Assembly: GCA_029945375.1 (NCBI GenBank)
Contig: CM057059.1
Span: 3,038,001-3,102,000, forward strand
Direction of reading: 5' to 3'
Source: Agaricus subrufescens
Taxonomy: Eukaryota > Basidiomycota > Agaricomycetes > Agaricales > Agaricaceae
DNA: 64,000 nucleotides
Shown: piece by piece, positions 12,668-24,475 of the stretch
Layout of the letters: every line of letters begins with the position of its first letter
Numbering within the stretch: the first letter of the stretch is position 1
The notes under the pieces: generated by a model
The model's database searches: none
Told to the model about the DNA's origin: nothing
What the model saw: only the letters and a program-made list of their open reading frames with translations
Program-made: the position numbers and the translations under genes

Positions 12668-13127
12668 GGGTGAGAGACTCAGCGATTGCGATAATTTTGA
12701 CCCCAAGAACGATCGACCTTTTATATGTGACGCTAATACAGTTTATTATGCCTCGACTTCCAGCATAAAGAATGAATAACGCCAACAGAACTGGGAAATT
12801 GAAGGCCATATAACCGCATCTCCGCGACGTTTCGACTCATCCATTGAGAGAACAGCTCCCAGGGAATCGCCGGTAAATTCAATAACCGATCCCTCGAACA
12901 GAAGAAGGAAGTAGAGCACGAGAGAGTTGACCTGAGAAAGGTGTGGCGCAAGGTAGATCAGGGTAATGTGAGAATTTTCACGAACCAAACTCATGAATAG
13001 AAAGGATGTCCTTCATTTTTGGTAGGAAGCTTGAGGTGTCATATGCCCGACTGCGGGTTCCAATGAGAAAGCTCTTCGTGAACATGTTTTATTAGTATGT
13101 GCATCATTTTCAAACAAGCGCTGCCGC

Positions 13128-15037
13128 TCATGGTGACAGTAAACTGTTCACCTGTGCCATAATACTAGCCAAAGTATCAGACCTCGAGCATGCAAAGTCA
13201 AGCTGATCGCCCCGCCCTAATGTAGCGCTACCCCTGCTGAACAGGTTTCCTAATTGGATAAGACTGCTGCTTCTCGGGTTGTACATCGGCCAGCCAAATT
13301 CAGATAGGCCCTTCTGTGGATCTCGAGCAAAGGCGACCCAAGCACTTTGTGTATATCTCGACAATGCAATTTCATCTGGTGTTTGGGGTATGTCATGACT
13401 ATAGGTCCCGAAGACAATGGGAATTTCGGACATATGATATGCACGAAGATCAGGACGAAGAGATATGTCGCGGAAGACAGCTAGAAAGGAATACATCAGT
13501 AAAATTTCAGTTGCAATGCCAATGACTAGGTGTTATACCCTGATACTGGTATCTCCAAGTTGGGACGCTCTCATTCACTCTCATTCCAGCAGCTTCAGCT
13601 GCCGGGCAAGTAAATAAAGTCTGTTGAGGCAGTTTAAGTATGGGAAATATATAGGGTAAGGAAAGGACAAACGAACATGAGTCAATAAGTCAGCGTAGAG
13701 TTCCGTCACAAACGGTGGTGCATATCCTAACGGTGACAACATCTCGGAGCTAACTGCGAAAATATCCCCTTCATGCTGAGTACTGCCGACAAGAAGAGGA
13801 ACCTTGAGGAAATTCCCTGACGCCAAGCGAGCCGCAGTGTCAGGGAAAAGTGTGATATCTGTATAAAACTATCAGTAAAGGGGAACAAAGGATGTTTGTA
13901 TGCCACGGACTGTCGGCAACTAGCTGAAAAATACTATTTGTGCTCACGATAGCGTCCTCCAGTATTCTTCCAGGAACGTCTTTCATGCAAGCTAGTTGAG
14001 TATCATTTGGAACTAGTATAACTGTCAATTTAAAACGATCAGAACAGTGACACCAGCGGCCTACCCTTTCCGCAACCCACGACATCGGCGATATCATTCC
14101 ACACATCTGAATTATCAGGACCAGTTAAAGGAATGTCTCCAGAAACGCTGAGAATCCATCAGACCTCCAGCGCAGTTCGTTGAGAGAACGAGCTCACCTT
14201 CCAGATTGTTCAATGACACCTAGTCAATCTCAGGTAAATCAATTGTTCATAGTAGATGGACACCCTTTACCTTTGACTCTTTTATCCTTGGGATGAGCAA
14301 CCGTATAGAGATCGGCTGCCACGCCACCAGCACTTTCACCGAACAGTGTAATTCGTTCCGGGTCTCCACCAAAATTAGCAATGTTATCGTAAACCCATTG
14401 TACTGCAGCGTCGATATCGAGAAGGCCAAAATTCAAACCAGTCGTGGAGTTCAAAAGTTGAGGTGCGTTAGGCTGGCCGAAGATATTGAGTCTGTAATTG
14501 AAGGTAACAAGCGTGACGTCTTCATTATCCCGCACAAAATGTTGTCCATCGTAAGTAGGGAAATCGCTCTGTCAGCACCTCGCGATTAGACAGGTCATCA
14601 GTCATAGTGAGGGAAAAAAACGGGCTTACAGTCCCGAGCTGAAATCCACCCCCATATATCCAAATCATCACCGCCGTCTGTTGATTCCTGTCCAAACTCG
14701 GAGCCCATATATTGACGCTTAGACAATCCTCGCTTTCGGCAACATAAGTAGGGGGAATGCCAGTCAAATTGAAGAAGTTGATCTGCGCAGGACCGTTCAT
14801 TTGGATGCATGAGTCGCCAAAACGATCAGCTTTGAACGCGTCTTGTCGTGATAATGGAGGCTTTGGAGCTTCCCATCGATTTGCGGTGGCGAAAGGAATA
14901 CCCAAGAATTGCCTAACAGTGGGTGAAACCAGCGTCCCAATAACATCGCCCTGTTGAGTAGGTACGCGCAATCCTGAGTCTTGTGGAACCAGGAGGGTGG
15001 GGTATATGCTTGCTAGCAGTAGACGCAGAAGGTGCAT
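13128..15037 (-). CDS. Secreted type-B carboxylesterase 5 (CE5)
   Basis: Tandem copy of CE3, with a signal peptide beginning MHLLRLLLASIYPTLLV. The oxyanion loop is IYGGGFQLG, the nucleophile elbow LFGESAGGVA, the acid Glu in GSTQHEGD and the His in AYHMSEIP. The exon holding the nucleophile elbow (about 14239-14570) is almost identical to CE3 in DNA, including its flanking introns. The last two exons (13128-13500) have drifted: a short deletion removes the 'TI' of the CE3 segment around YSQTIDIPQ, in frame. No stop or frameshift seen, so probably functional. Confidence 0.83.
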
Positions 15038-15493
15038 GTGTACAAATTTGAGAGAGATGGTTTACAAGAGCGAATATACTAAAGGATTCGAATTTACGGG
15101 CAGGTAATACCGCGAACTGTGAAGTACTTACGACTAAATAAAGGATTGAATTAGTGCAACATCATGTCGGAACACATTGCCCGCTTTGTGAACACTTCTT
15201 CTTGAAACCGAAATAGCCTTGGTCAGCACTCGATACAGGGATGAGAAAAGTGCGAAGCAGAGAGAAAATCCTCCGAATGACGTCAGCAAGCGAATACCGC
15301 CCTAGCCTTTCTAGGTGAGATTCTTGTCATCCCCGAGTCAAGTGCACACAGGATCATGATTAGACAAGGACTATATCATTCATAACTAGTAGAGGACAAT
15401 ACATACAGCAGAGGGCAAAACGAGGCATAAAATACGATTACATCCTACAAGGAAAAGGCGGCCGCCGTATAGGAAAAACAAGGTCCGATCACC

Positions 15494-16295
15494 TCAGTCC
15501 TCATCAGAACTATCATCCCACCCAAATACATCAGAGATGATTCTCGATCTCTCTTCTCGACTGATGCCTCCACTTGACATACTGCATGACGAGGAGGCAT
15601 CACTCGATTCCGAAAGTGAACGGGCATAAGCCTCAAGAAGCATTTCTCGTGCTTGAGTGACGGTGTATTTGGCCTCCTCGTCAAGCACGGCAAATTCCTC
15701 ACGAGTGAGTGCACGATTGCGAGATGCAAGTTGAACATAAAGTGAGACAAGTTCCGATTCAGGCACATTGTACCTCTTGAAAATCTTGATTTTCTTCACT
15801 GTATCCAGCTCAGCGGACTTCAGGTAGGCTATCGCAAACCTGCGGATATCGGAACAGCCCCATTTTGTTGCCAAACGCAGGACGGTGACCCATTGATTAG
15901 GAGAGGTCTTGTAAATGTCATACCGTCTAAACGAACAAGTTAGCTTATAACATTTCGCGATAAGATTTTAGACTCACGGATTATAGAATATCCAACAAAA
16001 CCTTGCGAAGTCTTTCGGGCTTTCGTCCACCCTAATAGGGCTCGACTCTCGCATCCCATAATTCCTCTTCCTAATCTGGTCTTTCCAGTATGATGACGCC
16101 TCCTCCAAGAAAGAGGAATGCACTCGGAATCTCGTTCCTCTCACCTATGATATCAAGCGACTTTAAGATATATATATATGAAGTCAAATGAAAGAGACAA
16201 ACGAGGAGGTGTAGGTCGGCAGTCGGAATGTAATACTCATTATGTCTAGGATAGTCGAGGTCAGAGGGTACCGACGGGACTTGTGGTGGTGCCAT
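15494..16295 (-). CDS. BTB/POZ domain protein 1
   Basis: A BTB-domain protein of the type expanded in Agaricomycetes; such domains mediate protein-protein contacts and often act as cullin-3 adaptors, but the partner here is unknown. Three exons join in frame to 230 aa: 16295-16203, 16144-15978 and 15926-15494. The BTB core begins with YYIPTADLHLLV and continues across the first splice as RGTRFRVHSSFLEEAS, then FARFCWIFYNP and RYDIYKTSPNQWVTVLRLATKW. The C-terminus is Ser-rich and acidic (FGWDDSSDED). The start MAPPQVPSVP is the nearest Met before the domain; a more distant upstream Met seems unlikely. It is a clear paralogue of the BTB gene at 17486-18601. Confidence 0.75.
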
Positions 16296-16348
16296 AGGGG
16301 AAGAGTAAGTTTGTGGAATCTTGGGAGAGGTGGGGCCTTTATCTGTGC

Positions 16349-16384
16349 TAATTACAATAACAGAAGCAGAGCGGCGTAACAACA
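16349..16384. repeat. Short dispersed repeat, copy 2
   Basis: Second copy of the ~36 base repeat seen at 10398-10433. It lies just upstream of BTB gene 1, on the same strand as copy 1. Confidence 0.45.
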
Positions 16385-16399
16385 AGGCTGTTCTATGGG

Positions 16400-17485
16400 C
16401 GTCTGTGGTACCAAATTTGTCTACCCCGTCCACCTTATGACCACTTCCGAAGCCATGGCATGAGCACAAGGGCCACAAGACGTCCAAATGTAGTTACAAG
16501 GGAGATGAGGCTATGTATTTCATTTCCAAACCAGATTGTCTGGCATGTTCTAGTAACATCTTTCACTTTCGAGGTAGTGGGGCTGACAATAACTCTCCCT
16601 TCGGACCATACTACACCCTCCCATATGATTGTGGTATTAGAACGATCTTCTCGGGGTCGAATAGCAACATTTTATATCTCGGCTCTCTATCGCCTGATAA
16701 CCACTGTCTCCCAGACAAGTATAACCGCCACCAGATGCCAAAGCTAGAGGAACCTTGCTTACCGCGAGGATGCATCAAGATCACTACTTCATGTCCAAAT
16801 ATGTCTGCCCAATGCCCATCGCCTCTGTGCGGGTCTCTTGCGGCGCCTCGGTAAATGATTATTACTGCGGATAGAATTACTGCGGCCCGAGCGGCTCCGC
16901 GATGACGGCCTAAGCTGCTCGTGGTTCTTGCGCCGCTACATATCACTGGCACCCAACCATATTCGCCGTACAGTTGCTATATGGGCCTTTGTAAATCCTC
17001 AATATCTGGAACAGAGGCAGTAAACCAGCTCTGATTGAAGATCTCAGACAAGGAAACTAGCGGAGCGTTGTTGAGATGCTGGACTACTTGCCGAAGTACC
17101 TTTGGTCGTGTCAAGCGGAAAACTTGTCCAATAGTCAAGTTCGCTGGCAGAAACCTCAGGAACATCGCGGGAAACTTTCGGTTCCTCTAGATCCTTCTCG
17201 CCCTTTCTCTTGGAACAACCCGTGAATGAACCACCCAGGCTACTAAAAATATATTTATACTGGATTTGGTCTGACCATACACACGGTCTCAAACAGAGTT
17301 GATTGAACAATCATTCCAGAACTCTTGTAGGGTAGTGACGTTGCGAAACGCTTCTCGAATACAATGTCGTCAGGTAAGAACTTTGAAAGCTCGGGCTGTG
17401 TTGCTGGTTACTAACGAACGACAGTGGATGACCATGAAAAGAAAAAAGCCGTATCATTAATTATACATTTTATAAAAAGAGCTAA
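16400..17485. other. Region between the two BTB genes, no supported gene
   Basis: Holds several short reading frames on both strands. The minus-strand frames near 16611-16952 and 16977-17310 have protein-like composition but no recognisable domain, and I could not join them into a convincing gene. Confidence 0.35.
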
Positions 17486-18601
17486 TCATGCAAGATAAGC
17501 AGATAGGATCAAAACAAACAAGGAATAGGGTATAATAAAATCATGCAGAGCCAATGGTCGACGCACCGATGGATGACTCTGGGAGTGATCATCGCTCTGA
17601 TTTCCCTCTACCATAACCCATTGGTAGCTCAGATCGGCTATCTCTTCTTCCCTTACGTTCTCATAACTACCGCCGGGTAGTTGTTCTACAGCTTCTTTCT
17701 CGTCGCATGTGGTGGAGATATCCGGGATCGATGAAACAGGCACCTGAATAAATCACGAGTAAGTAATTGAAATTATAGCAGCTGATCGACGTTACCGGAG
17801 AGTTGTTTCCATTATCTGAAATGGAATTTGAATTGGTGCTCCCAGTCGAGACGGTGAATTGAGTTGAAGCCGGCGGGACCAGGAATGCATTGCCTTGTTG
17901 GAGTGCCTGGGGAACTGTTGCCCCGTCAGGGGTGTCGTTAGCTTCATCGACACGATTCACCCCCACGTAAACAGGTAAGAGGTCCTCAGGTAATTCATCA
18001 TGAGACACCAAAGTTTCCATCAACGGATAGTACACCTCTCTAGGCGCCTTATACCGCAGTAAAACTCTAATTTTCTCAGCCATGTCCATTTGAGCTGATT
18101 GGATCTTTGAAAGTGCTAGAGCACGTATAATGGGGGCGTCCCATTTATCGGCTAACCGAAAAATGGCTCCCCATTGGGCGGGTGTTTGATCGTATACATC
18201 ATAGCGGCTGGCAAGCGGATGATCTACCTTCAGGTAAAACCGAATTGATGACGATAATACGACTGACGGATTCAACGGGACTGATAGAAATTGTGCAACC
18301 TCATTTGGATCCTCATCCAAGAAAAATGGTCGCTCCTTGGATAACCCCGGCGCATCGGTAAGGGAATATAGATTTTTAACTATAGGCCCCCAGAAACGTG
18401 AGTCTCGTGCCAAGAAAAAGGAAATGACGGTAAAAAGACGGTTTCGAGCCTAACATGGTCCTGAATGATTGCAACAGTTGATCTTAATTGAGCACCTACC
18501 AAGATATAGAAATCTCCGGTTGGAACGAAACAATCCTGGTTGAGGCCGTTCTCAGTTGAAGCGACAGATGATGAAGTTGACCCCGAGTTGTATGCGCTCA
18601 T
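17486..18601 (-). CDS. BTB/POZ domain protein 2 with hydrophobic C-terminal tail
   Basis: Three exons join in phase 0 to 337 aa: 18601-18500, 18449-17796 and 17743-17486. The BTB core starts at CFVPTGDFYIL and continues across the splice as ARNRLFTVISFFLARDSRFW, then FYLKVDHPLASRYDVYDQTP and WGAIFRLADKWDAPIIRALA, paralleling BTB protein 1. After the domain come a low-complexity Ser/Asn linker and an acidic segment. The last residues FIIPYSLFVLILSAYLA form a single hydrophobic stretch directly before the stop, like a tail anchor that would place the BTB domain on the cytosolic face of a membrane. The paralogue at 15494-16295 has no such tail. Membrane targeting is an inference. Confidence 0.75.
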
Positions 18602-18649
18602 CGTGGTAAGCTGAAGAATGATATACTTAGATCTACGAGCGACGAGCAG

Positions 18650-20001
18650 GTTTTATCTTCAGAGCGAGCTGACTGGTGTTACACGTCTAAGTTTAGGACT
18701 CAGCTAGTTACAAAAAGGGTATCGTTTCGATGGACTTGCCTCGTGTTCAGCGAGAAGTTTCTCCAAGTCATGATGAGGCGGATTATCCCAAGAAGAGAGA
18801 ATCGAAAGCGACACGCGGGAGGTAAAGTTGATATCCGTTGGCTCGAACAACTCTATGTGACAAGGCCCATGGGGGCATGGGGACAAGTATTGGGCCGCGA
18901 GGGCATTGTCGATGCGCGATCGTCGAAGCGAAAGGATCGTTGATAACACTTGTTCTGGAAGTTACGTGTATGTTCAACCGTTTTTAAATATAGCACAGAG
19001 TGGCCCCAGCGATAAATAGGCTCAGGGTATTTCTGTTGAAGAGGGATCATGTTGCGACCCCAGAACCGACGAGAAAAAAGACGGACTGCGGGCTTGTGGT
19101 TCGTCTGCCGCCTCAACCGTGGCGCACGACGTTGTTCCTTGGGAGCACGTTACGGCCACCAGGCGCTTCCAAGCATCAAAGAAGCCGGACCACCGGGTAA
19201 AGATGTGGGTCTAGGTTCGTAAATTGCTTTATTGCGAGTCGAAGAGTGGTTGCACGAGGGAAGATAGCAGTCGTGGTGCTCGGAATTTTTCGAGATGTGT
19301 ATATCGGAAGTTGAGCATAGGCACTCGGTAAAAAGGAAGTCAGCATTCAGCCTTCAAGGCCATACCTTTCTGGGGACTGCTGGAGCAAAGGAGTCTCGTT
19401 GCCGATATGAGGCTCTTCAAGCTGACAGACTCATGATCAGATCCTGTGATTGTGAGATAGATCACACGCATGTTGGACGGCGACCAAATGGCGACTGGAT
19501 GGCGACGCTCCGTTCCACCATCATGATAGGAATCAAATCCCCGAGCTCGTGCCGAGCTGATTCATATGTCAGATGCAAGTTCAAATTTATGTTTTTGGCT
19601 AATCTAGCTTACTAATGGATAGATTGATAGTCTGGCGAACTATGGCTAGGGTGACAGGACACTGTCCGGGTCGCCTATCCCCACAGGAAGATTCTTGTTT
19701 GAACAGGTGCTCCGGAGGCTACAATATGGTCAAAAATCGGACAACAGCGTTTCAGTGATCAATTTCCCGATATAAAGGTGAAGTTCTGTTAACGAGAGCT
19801 CAACTGCAGCTTACGTCTTTACGACGCGATGTCAAGTCTGATGTCGTTCGATTTGGATAGAAGGATGGTTGGATTGAGTCGTACAAAGTTGGCAACCCCT
19901 TGAGGGCCGAAGCTAAGTATGGTACTTGCATGAGCCGGATCTGATCAGCGAGGTGACAGGTTGAGCGGGCTATACATAGCCTGAGCTCGATCTGTCCACA
20001 A
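18650..20001. other. Intergenic, no supported gene
   Basis: The minus-strand frame at 18704-18949 has a plausible peptide containing CPHGPCHIELFEP but no family I know and no clear exon partners. The rest, up to the F-box gene, shows nothing beyond short frames. Confidence 0.35.
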
Positions 20002-20015
20002 ATATATATAGCACC
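20002..20015 (+). promoter_or_regulatory. TATA-like sequence before the F-box-like gene
   Basis: An aaatatatatagc tract ends about 22 bases before the ATG at 20037. The spacing would give a very short 5' leader, so it may be only an AT-rich leader element. Confidence 0.3.
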
Positions 20016-20036
20016 TCGTCTTCAGCTCAGCACGCA

Positions 20037-21458
20037 ATGGCTCTCGCTCCTCTCCCGGTAGAGCTCCAGACTCTCGTCGTGGAGAACGTCTCCGACCCCG
20101 CAGACCTCCATAGACTCGCCCAGGTCTCACGCAACTTCAACATCCTTGCCATCAACTTGCTTTGCTCATTATACAATGTTCGCTTCCACGGAGGGAACTT
20201 GCGACTCGAAAATACGGCTATTCACATTCTTTCTTCCCTCGCCATCTCTCTCTCCATGACAGGAGAAGCCGTTCATCTCCTGGAATGTGACTTGACCAGC
20301 ATTCAGGCTCCCGACAAATTACTCAAGCAGACGCGCTCTCTGCTCAACTTCATTAAAATCCTGCGTTCAGTTCATACCGCCTCTTTCATAACCATAAACG
20401 CAGGGACCCATGAATGGGAAGATGCCATGAGTGCTGTCTACGATACTCTTGGCAGGAAGACGTCCAACCTCCACATCCGGACTCTTGCTCGAAGCATGAC
20501 TGCTCCCTCCCGTAACGAAAACCTTACCGCAGTCTTACAAAAATTCCTCCTGCCCCCTGAAAGTCGAACAGGAGCTTTGCGATTCGTAAATCCCACCAAC
20601 TACCTAGACTCGTTCGACATCCAGACCTTTCCCATGTTTCTTCAATCCACCATCCTCTACCAACTTAACGCCTCATATCGGCTCACATCATTGACATTCG
20701 GCTATATCTATAATTATCAGGAGTGGGATGATTTCATTGGCTATCTCCGCCTCCCTTTCCTCACATCCCTGACCGTTTCGCATTGCATTATACCCGGAAA
20801 GACATTCTCCACCTTCCTCAACAATCATCCGACAATAGTCTCATTCGATTTCGACCACAACACTCAACTCCGAAACAATCCACTCACTCTTCATTCAGGT
20901 ATCTTACCCCGGTTAACCAAATTGCGCACTTCTTCAGAGTGCCTAATTCGCTCCTTCCCGCCCCTAAACACCTTCCCGGACCTCAGCTTGGTCAGCCTAC
21001 CCACCGGGGACATGGCTCGCAATTCCGACCGGACAACAATGGTCCTCAAGACCCTGGTCCCCTGTATCAAGGATATCACACTAAATTTGGAGTTCACCTA
21101 TTCCCAATGCCTTGATCATTGGCTTCGCGAAAACCTGAGTCGGGCACAACGGATCCAACATGTCAATCAGTGTCTAGGAACACAGGATCCTACTCGAGAC
21201 CTATCGTGTGTCAAAGCTTTGAAGCTTGTTTCTAGCATGAGAACATGTTCGAGCGACGGAATCATTGACATGTTGGTGAAATGGCTGTGTATCTTTCCGG
21301 CTCTCACCAAAGTATACATCATGCGCCCTTGTCTTCCCGCTGTTTTCACCCGGGATAGATTTGAGGAGTTTGCGAGGAGTGTTGCGAGGGGGTCGTCGGC
21401 GGTTAGAACTATCAGTGTTGAAACGGATGATCTTGCCATTTGGACTTGGTGTTGTTGA
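20037..21458 (+). CDS. F-box-like / LRR-type protein
   Basis: A 473 aa protein from one uninterrupted exon, unusual in this intron-rich window. The N-terminus LPVELQTLVVENVSDPADLH with RLAQVSRNF fits an F-box-like motif (leucine-proline start, helix, then 'VSRNFN'), which in SCF ubiquitin ligases binds Skp1. The remainder has loosely repeating leucine-rich segments such as LTSLTFGYI, LTSLTVSHCII and LTKLRTSSECL, as expected for a substrate-recognition region. No signal peptide. Agaricomycete genomes hold many such fast-evolving F-box proteins of unknown target. Start at the first ATG, which directly precedes the F-box. Confidence 0.7.
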   Translation: MALAPLPVELQTLVVENVSDPADLHRLAQVSRNFNILAINLLCSLYNVRFHGGNLRLENTAIHILSSLAISLSMTGEAVHLLECDLTSIQAPDKLLKQTRSLLNFIKILRSVHTASFITINAGTHEWEDAMSAVYDTLGRKTSNLHIRTLARSMTAPSRNENLTAVLQKFLLPPESRTGALRFVNPTNYLDSFDIQTFPMFLQSTILYQLNASYRLTSLTFGYIYNYQEWDDFIGYLRLPFLTSLTVSHCIIPGKTFSTFLNNHPTIVSFDFDHNTQLRNNPLTLHSGILPRLTKLRTSSECLIRSFPPLNTFPDLSLVSLPTGDMARNSDRTTMVLKTLVPCIKDITLNLEFTYSQCLDHWLRENLSRAQRIQHVNQCLGTQDPTRDLSCVKALKLVSSMRTCSSDGIIDMLVKWLCIFPALTKVYIMRPCLPAVFTRDRFEEFARSVARGSSAVRTISVETDDLAIWTWCC

Positions 21459-21579
21459 GTCAGCGTTGGTTTATTGTCAAACACACTACTTGCATATTGT
21501 ACAGGACAAGACATTACATTTATATCGTATCACCTCCCATTAATAGATATACATGGCCTCGATGCCCGAGCACCGCGTA

Positions 21580-23584
21580 TCAATGAGACATGGCTACAAA
21601 AGCATTGAAGTTATAAACACCCGGCCGCGCTTCAAATCGATATCCAATAGGGGTACATTCTGCTACCACCTTTTCATTTCGGATCATCACTACCTTTATC
21701 CCGCCATTCGGCTGGAGCGGATGCGATAACTTTGTCATACCAGCATCTACGTCAATTGATGTGCATTCGCTATCTAGTTCCGATGTATAAACTTTGACCG
21801 TAACGGGGTTGATAGAGAATATTATAATCCACATCACATCGTCGGTCTTAAGATGATTGAGACTAAGGTTGGCGCAGAAAATAGAATAGAGATAAGACTT
21901 ACGAGTTCCCAATTTTTCGGACACGGAACTTCTTCATTGACAACAACATCTCTGGGGTGAGGCCTTGCCCATACAAATATCTTATCCTCTTTAATATCAG
22001 GATAAGCTCCGTCCTTGAAAGCGCGAGCGAAGTAACTATTGAGGCACAACCACGGTTCGTGAGGGTACCCGTCAACCCAGGCCTCGGACTTTGGTTGAGC
22101 GCCCTAAACAAGATTACAGCACAAGGTCCAGCCCGCGTTGATATAGAATGCTATTTGTACCTTGATAGGCCCAATATAATGAGACTCGCCGTAGTCTTAT
22201 CATATTTTTCCGATGTTTATGTTAAATTGGTCCTGGTAGTATAGTTTGATTGACGTTAGCTCACCATTCCATGAGATGACTTGAACAAAGTTTATTTGAG
22301 ACCTCATCTCAACTAACCATTCCCATCGGCGAACGAAGAGCCAATCATCTGCTCTATAAACCCACTATAGTAACTTATCAAAGAAGCAGTCAATAACAAA
22401 GGAGGTAGTACTTACATTTTTGTTCCAGCTGTTAGGACCGTAATGCTACCCAGCACCAACGCCAAATCAACGTTTAGAAATCCGTAAGCATCAAGAGACT
22501 ACAAGACTCACAGTAAAAAACCAGGGCGATACGGCGGCCATAAACGTTTGATTCTCATTCAAGCACCTCAGGTGGTGGATATCCGAATCAAGCTTCGGAC
22601 ATTCAATATCTGAACGGCAAAGAGACGGATTAAGATGAATTGGCCAACCCCCGTTCCACTATTCTTTGCTGGAAAGTACATTCGGCCGATAACGCATCGG
22701 ACAAACGGAGGTTACTCACGTTAAAAATACCGTCCAGACATAATATGCCTGGGTATCTTGTAGGATCAATGAAAAAGGAAGGTATGAGATGTATCTGTGC
22801 CGAGCGTCATTCAACGAAGCCAAAGAAGAAATAAGAATAGGAAGAAGAGACAGAAGCACTAGGATGCGTGTGTATACTCACAGGAGCTATCTTTGACAAC
22901 TCCCTCTTGAGAAAGGCCCAACCTTTCTCCAGGGTATCCATCCCGAAAAGACATTCCCCACCTGAGAAAGTGGAAACTACAACCTTCCCAGTGGTGCGTG
23001 GAAATCGCAACATCCTAGGATGGTTGACAAATGTTTGTATGTAAGAAGATAGATATCGGACATCCTTCTTTGATTGACCAGGAATCGACCTAGACCGGAG
23101 ATGGTTGAGCTTTCCGTACATCTTGGAAAGGGTGGAGATATATCGTACGTCATGTCGAAACTGAAGAAAAGTTTGAATTTATTCTCCTTTGGTAATCGTT
23201 CACAGGCCTTGAAACAGTCTCTGACACGGTCTTTTTGCCACTCTTCTCTTCCGACATTAAGTACAAATCCATCACTGTTTAATATCATGTTTGGTAAGCT
23301 TAAGGAACAGGGGAATAATAGAAATGACGAACATTTCATTTCCACTGGCGAGAATCAGGTCCTGAAGCCAGTCATCCTGAGTATATGGCTAAAAAAGAGT
23401 TTTACGTCCAAAATTGACCACAATTGAAAGAAATGTACTCACGTAAGTGTTTCCAACCATGAAGCTGAACCATAAAAGAGACAATCAGTCAAAATGGCAG
23501 AAGAAGGATACGATATCCATACTGAGCAAAAACCAACTTCTCCGACCTCAAAGGATCTTGAACGATCAAGGTATCTGGACCCAT
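21580..23584 (-). CDS. Glycoside hydrolase family 71 (alpha-1,3-glucanase, mutanase)
   Basis: Hydrolyses alpha-1,3-glucan, a fungal cell-wall polymer; roles include wall remodelling and attack on other fungi. About twelve small exons join in frame. In order they carry AHFMVGNTY, PYTQDDWLQDLILAS, DGFVLNVGREEWQ, KLFFSFDMT, VNHPRMLRF then VVVSTFSGG, IPSFFIDPTRYPG, WNGGWP, SPWFF, HYGPNSWNKN, DYGESHYIGPIK, PHEPWLCLNSYFARAFKDG and a C-terminal beta-rich part ending FNAFVAMSH. These match GH71 landmarks, notably FxxDMT and WNDYGESHY. The protein is about 420 aa, with no alpha-glucan-binding module visible. The start is uncertain: MGPDTLIVQDPLRSEK at 23584 gives no signal peptide, so either the enzyme is intracellular or a secretion exon lies further upstream. 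Confidence 0.8.
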
Positions 23585-23589
23585 GTTCG

Positions 23590-23616
23590 AGTTCCAGCGC
23601 CGCCTTGGCGGCGCCC
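23590..23616. other. GC-rich palindrome
   Basis: The sequence gcgccgccttggcggcgc forms a near-perfect inverted repeat just upstream of the proposed GH71 start. It could form a hairpin in the 5' leader or be a binding site; nothing more can be said. Confidence 0.3.
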
Positions 23617-23619
23617 AGA

Positions 23620-24475
23620 ACGAGCGCGTCGCCCTAAATGGTATAATTCAATGACTCGTGTAAGATGGGTCTGTCAAGACTCAAGACTGACATATGATAT
23701 TTTGAATATTCGTTTCTTTCTGTAATAGTCTGAAAGCGTATCAGGAAGTAAATCTGAGATTGCTCGTCAAGACGTGCAGCTCCCACTGAGCGGTGGTTGT
23801 GGTACGAGTTTAAAAAGTAGAGTTTGACAAATCACGTTATGTATTTCAGATAAGATTTCCCTCAAACAGAACCAGTGTCCTTTAGTAGATTAGCACCGTT
23901 TACGATCATAATTCAACATTCACAGCATTTTCCCTTCACCATCCCTTCTGGTTCTCCAAAAGGCACCTGCTATCATGTCAGAGGGGTGCGTGATTCCGAT
24001 TCTGACGTAGCGCGCGGCGAGAACACCATCCTGTTCGGTTTCATGCGTCACACACCGTCATTATCATGTCTGATCCCCAAGGAAATGATGATGAGTTCTT
24101 CGCCGATTGAGAGCGCCCGAACCGTGTAACTTGTATGCCGTCGACCCCGACTGGCAAACAAAACACATAATCCACTTTTATCTCCGAATAGGATTGCCAT
24201 ACCGGCTGCTATCGTACAAGTACAATAGAGATAAACAGAGTAGCGGTATGCATAGGGCAACGATATAGCATAAAAACAGCAGATCGGTCTGAGGATCGCG
24301 GCCCCGGGGGTATGAGTTGTAGAATCTGTACGGGTACGCGGGGTCCAACTCTAAATAAAGAACGTCGATCATGAATAAGATTTAAGAAAAAGGAAAAATT
24401 GGAGGGAACCAATGATATACGGCCAGCCGTCACGATCTTTCACCCCTCAAACCCACGCACGCGCCCGCAACGTTA
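23620..24475. other. Intergenic, no supported gene
   Basis: Region between the GH71 gene and the SnoaL-like gene. Short frames on both strands lack recognisable motifs and none joins into a domain. Confidence 0.35.

Larger units (their letters stand above)
10553..15415. repeat. Tandem duplication unit, copy 2 (CE4 + CE5)
   Basis: Second copy of the ~5 kb unit, directly following copy 1 in the same orientation. It holds CE4, the CE4-CE5 spacer, CE5 and the CE5 upstream region with the same ccctagcctttc block near 15300. The left edge matches the DNA just downstream of CE2; the right edge stops just before the BTB gene. Confidence 0.85.

Noticed and set aside
19860..19960. Possible 5S rRNA or small RNA upstream of the F-box-like gene
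   Set aside because: No convincing stem structure or conserved internal promoter could be found by eye.
23575..23615. tRNA-like gttcgagttcc (B-box-like) sequence
   Set aside because: No matching A box, no acceptor or anticodon stem can be formed; the nearby palindrome explains the appearance.
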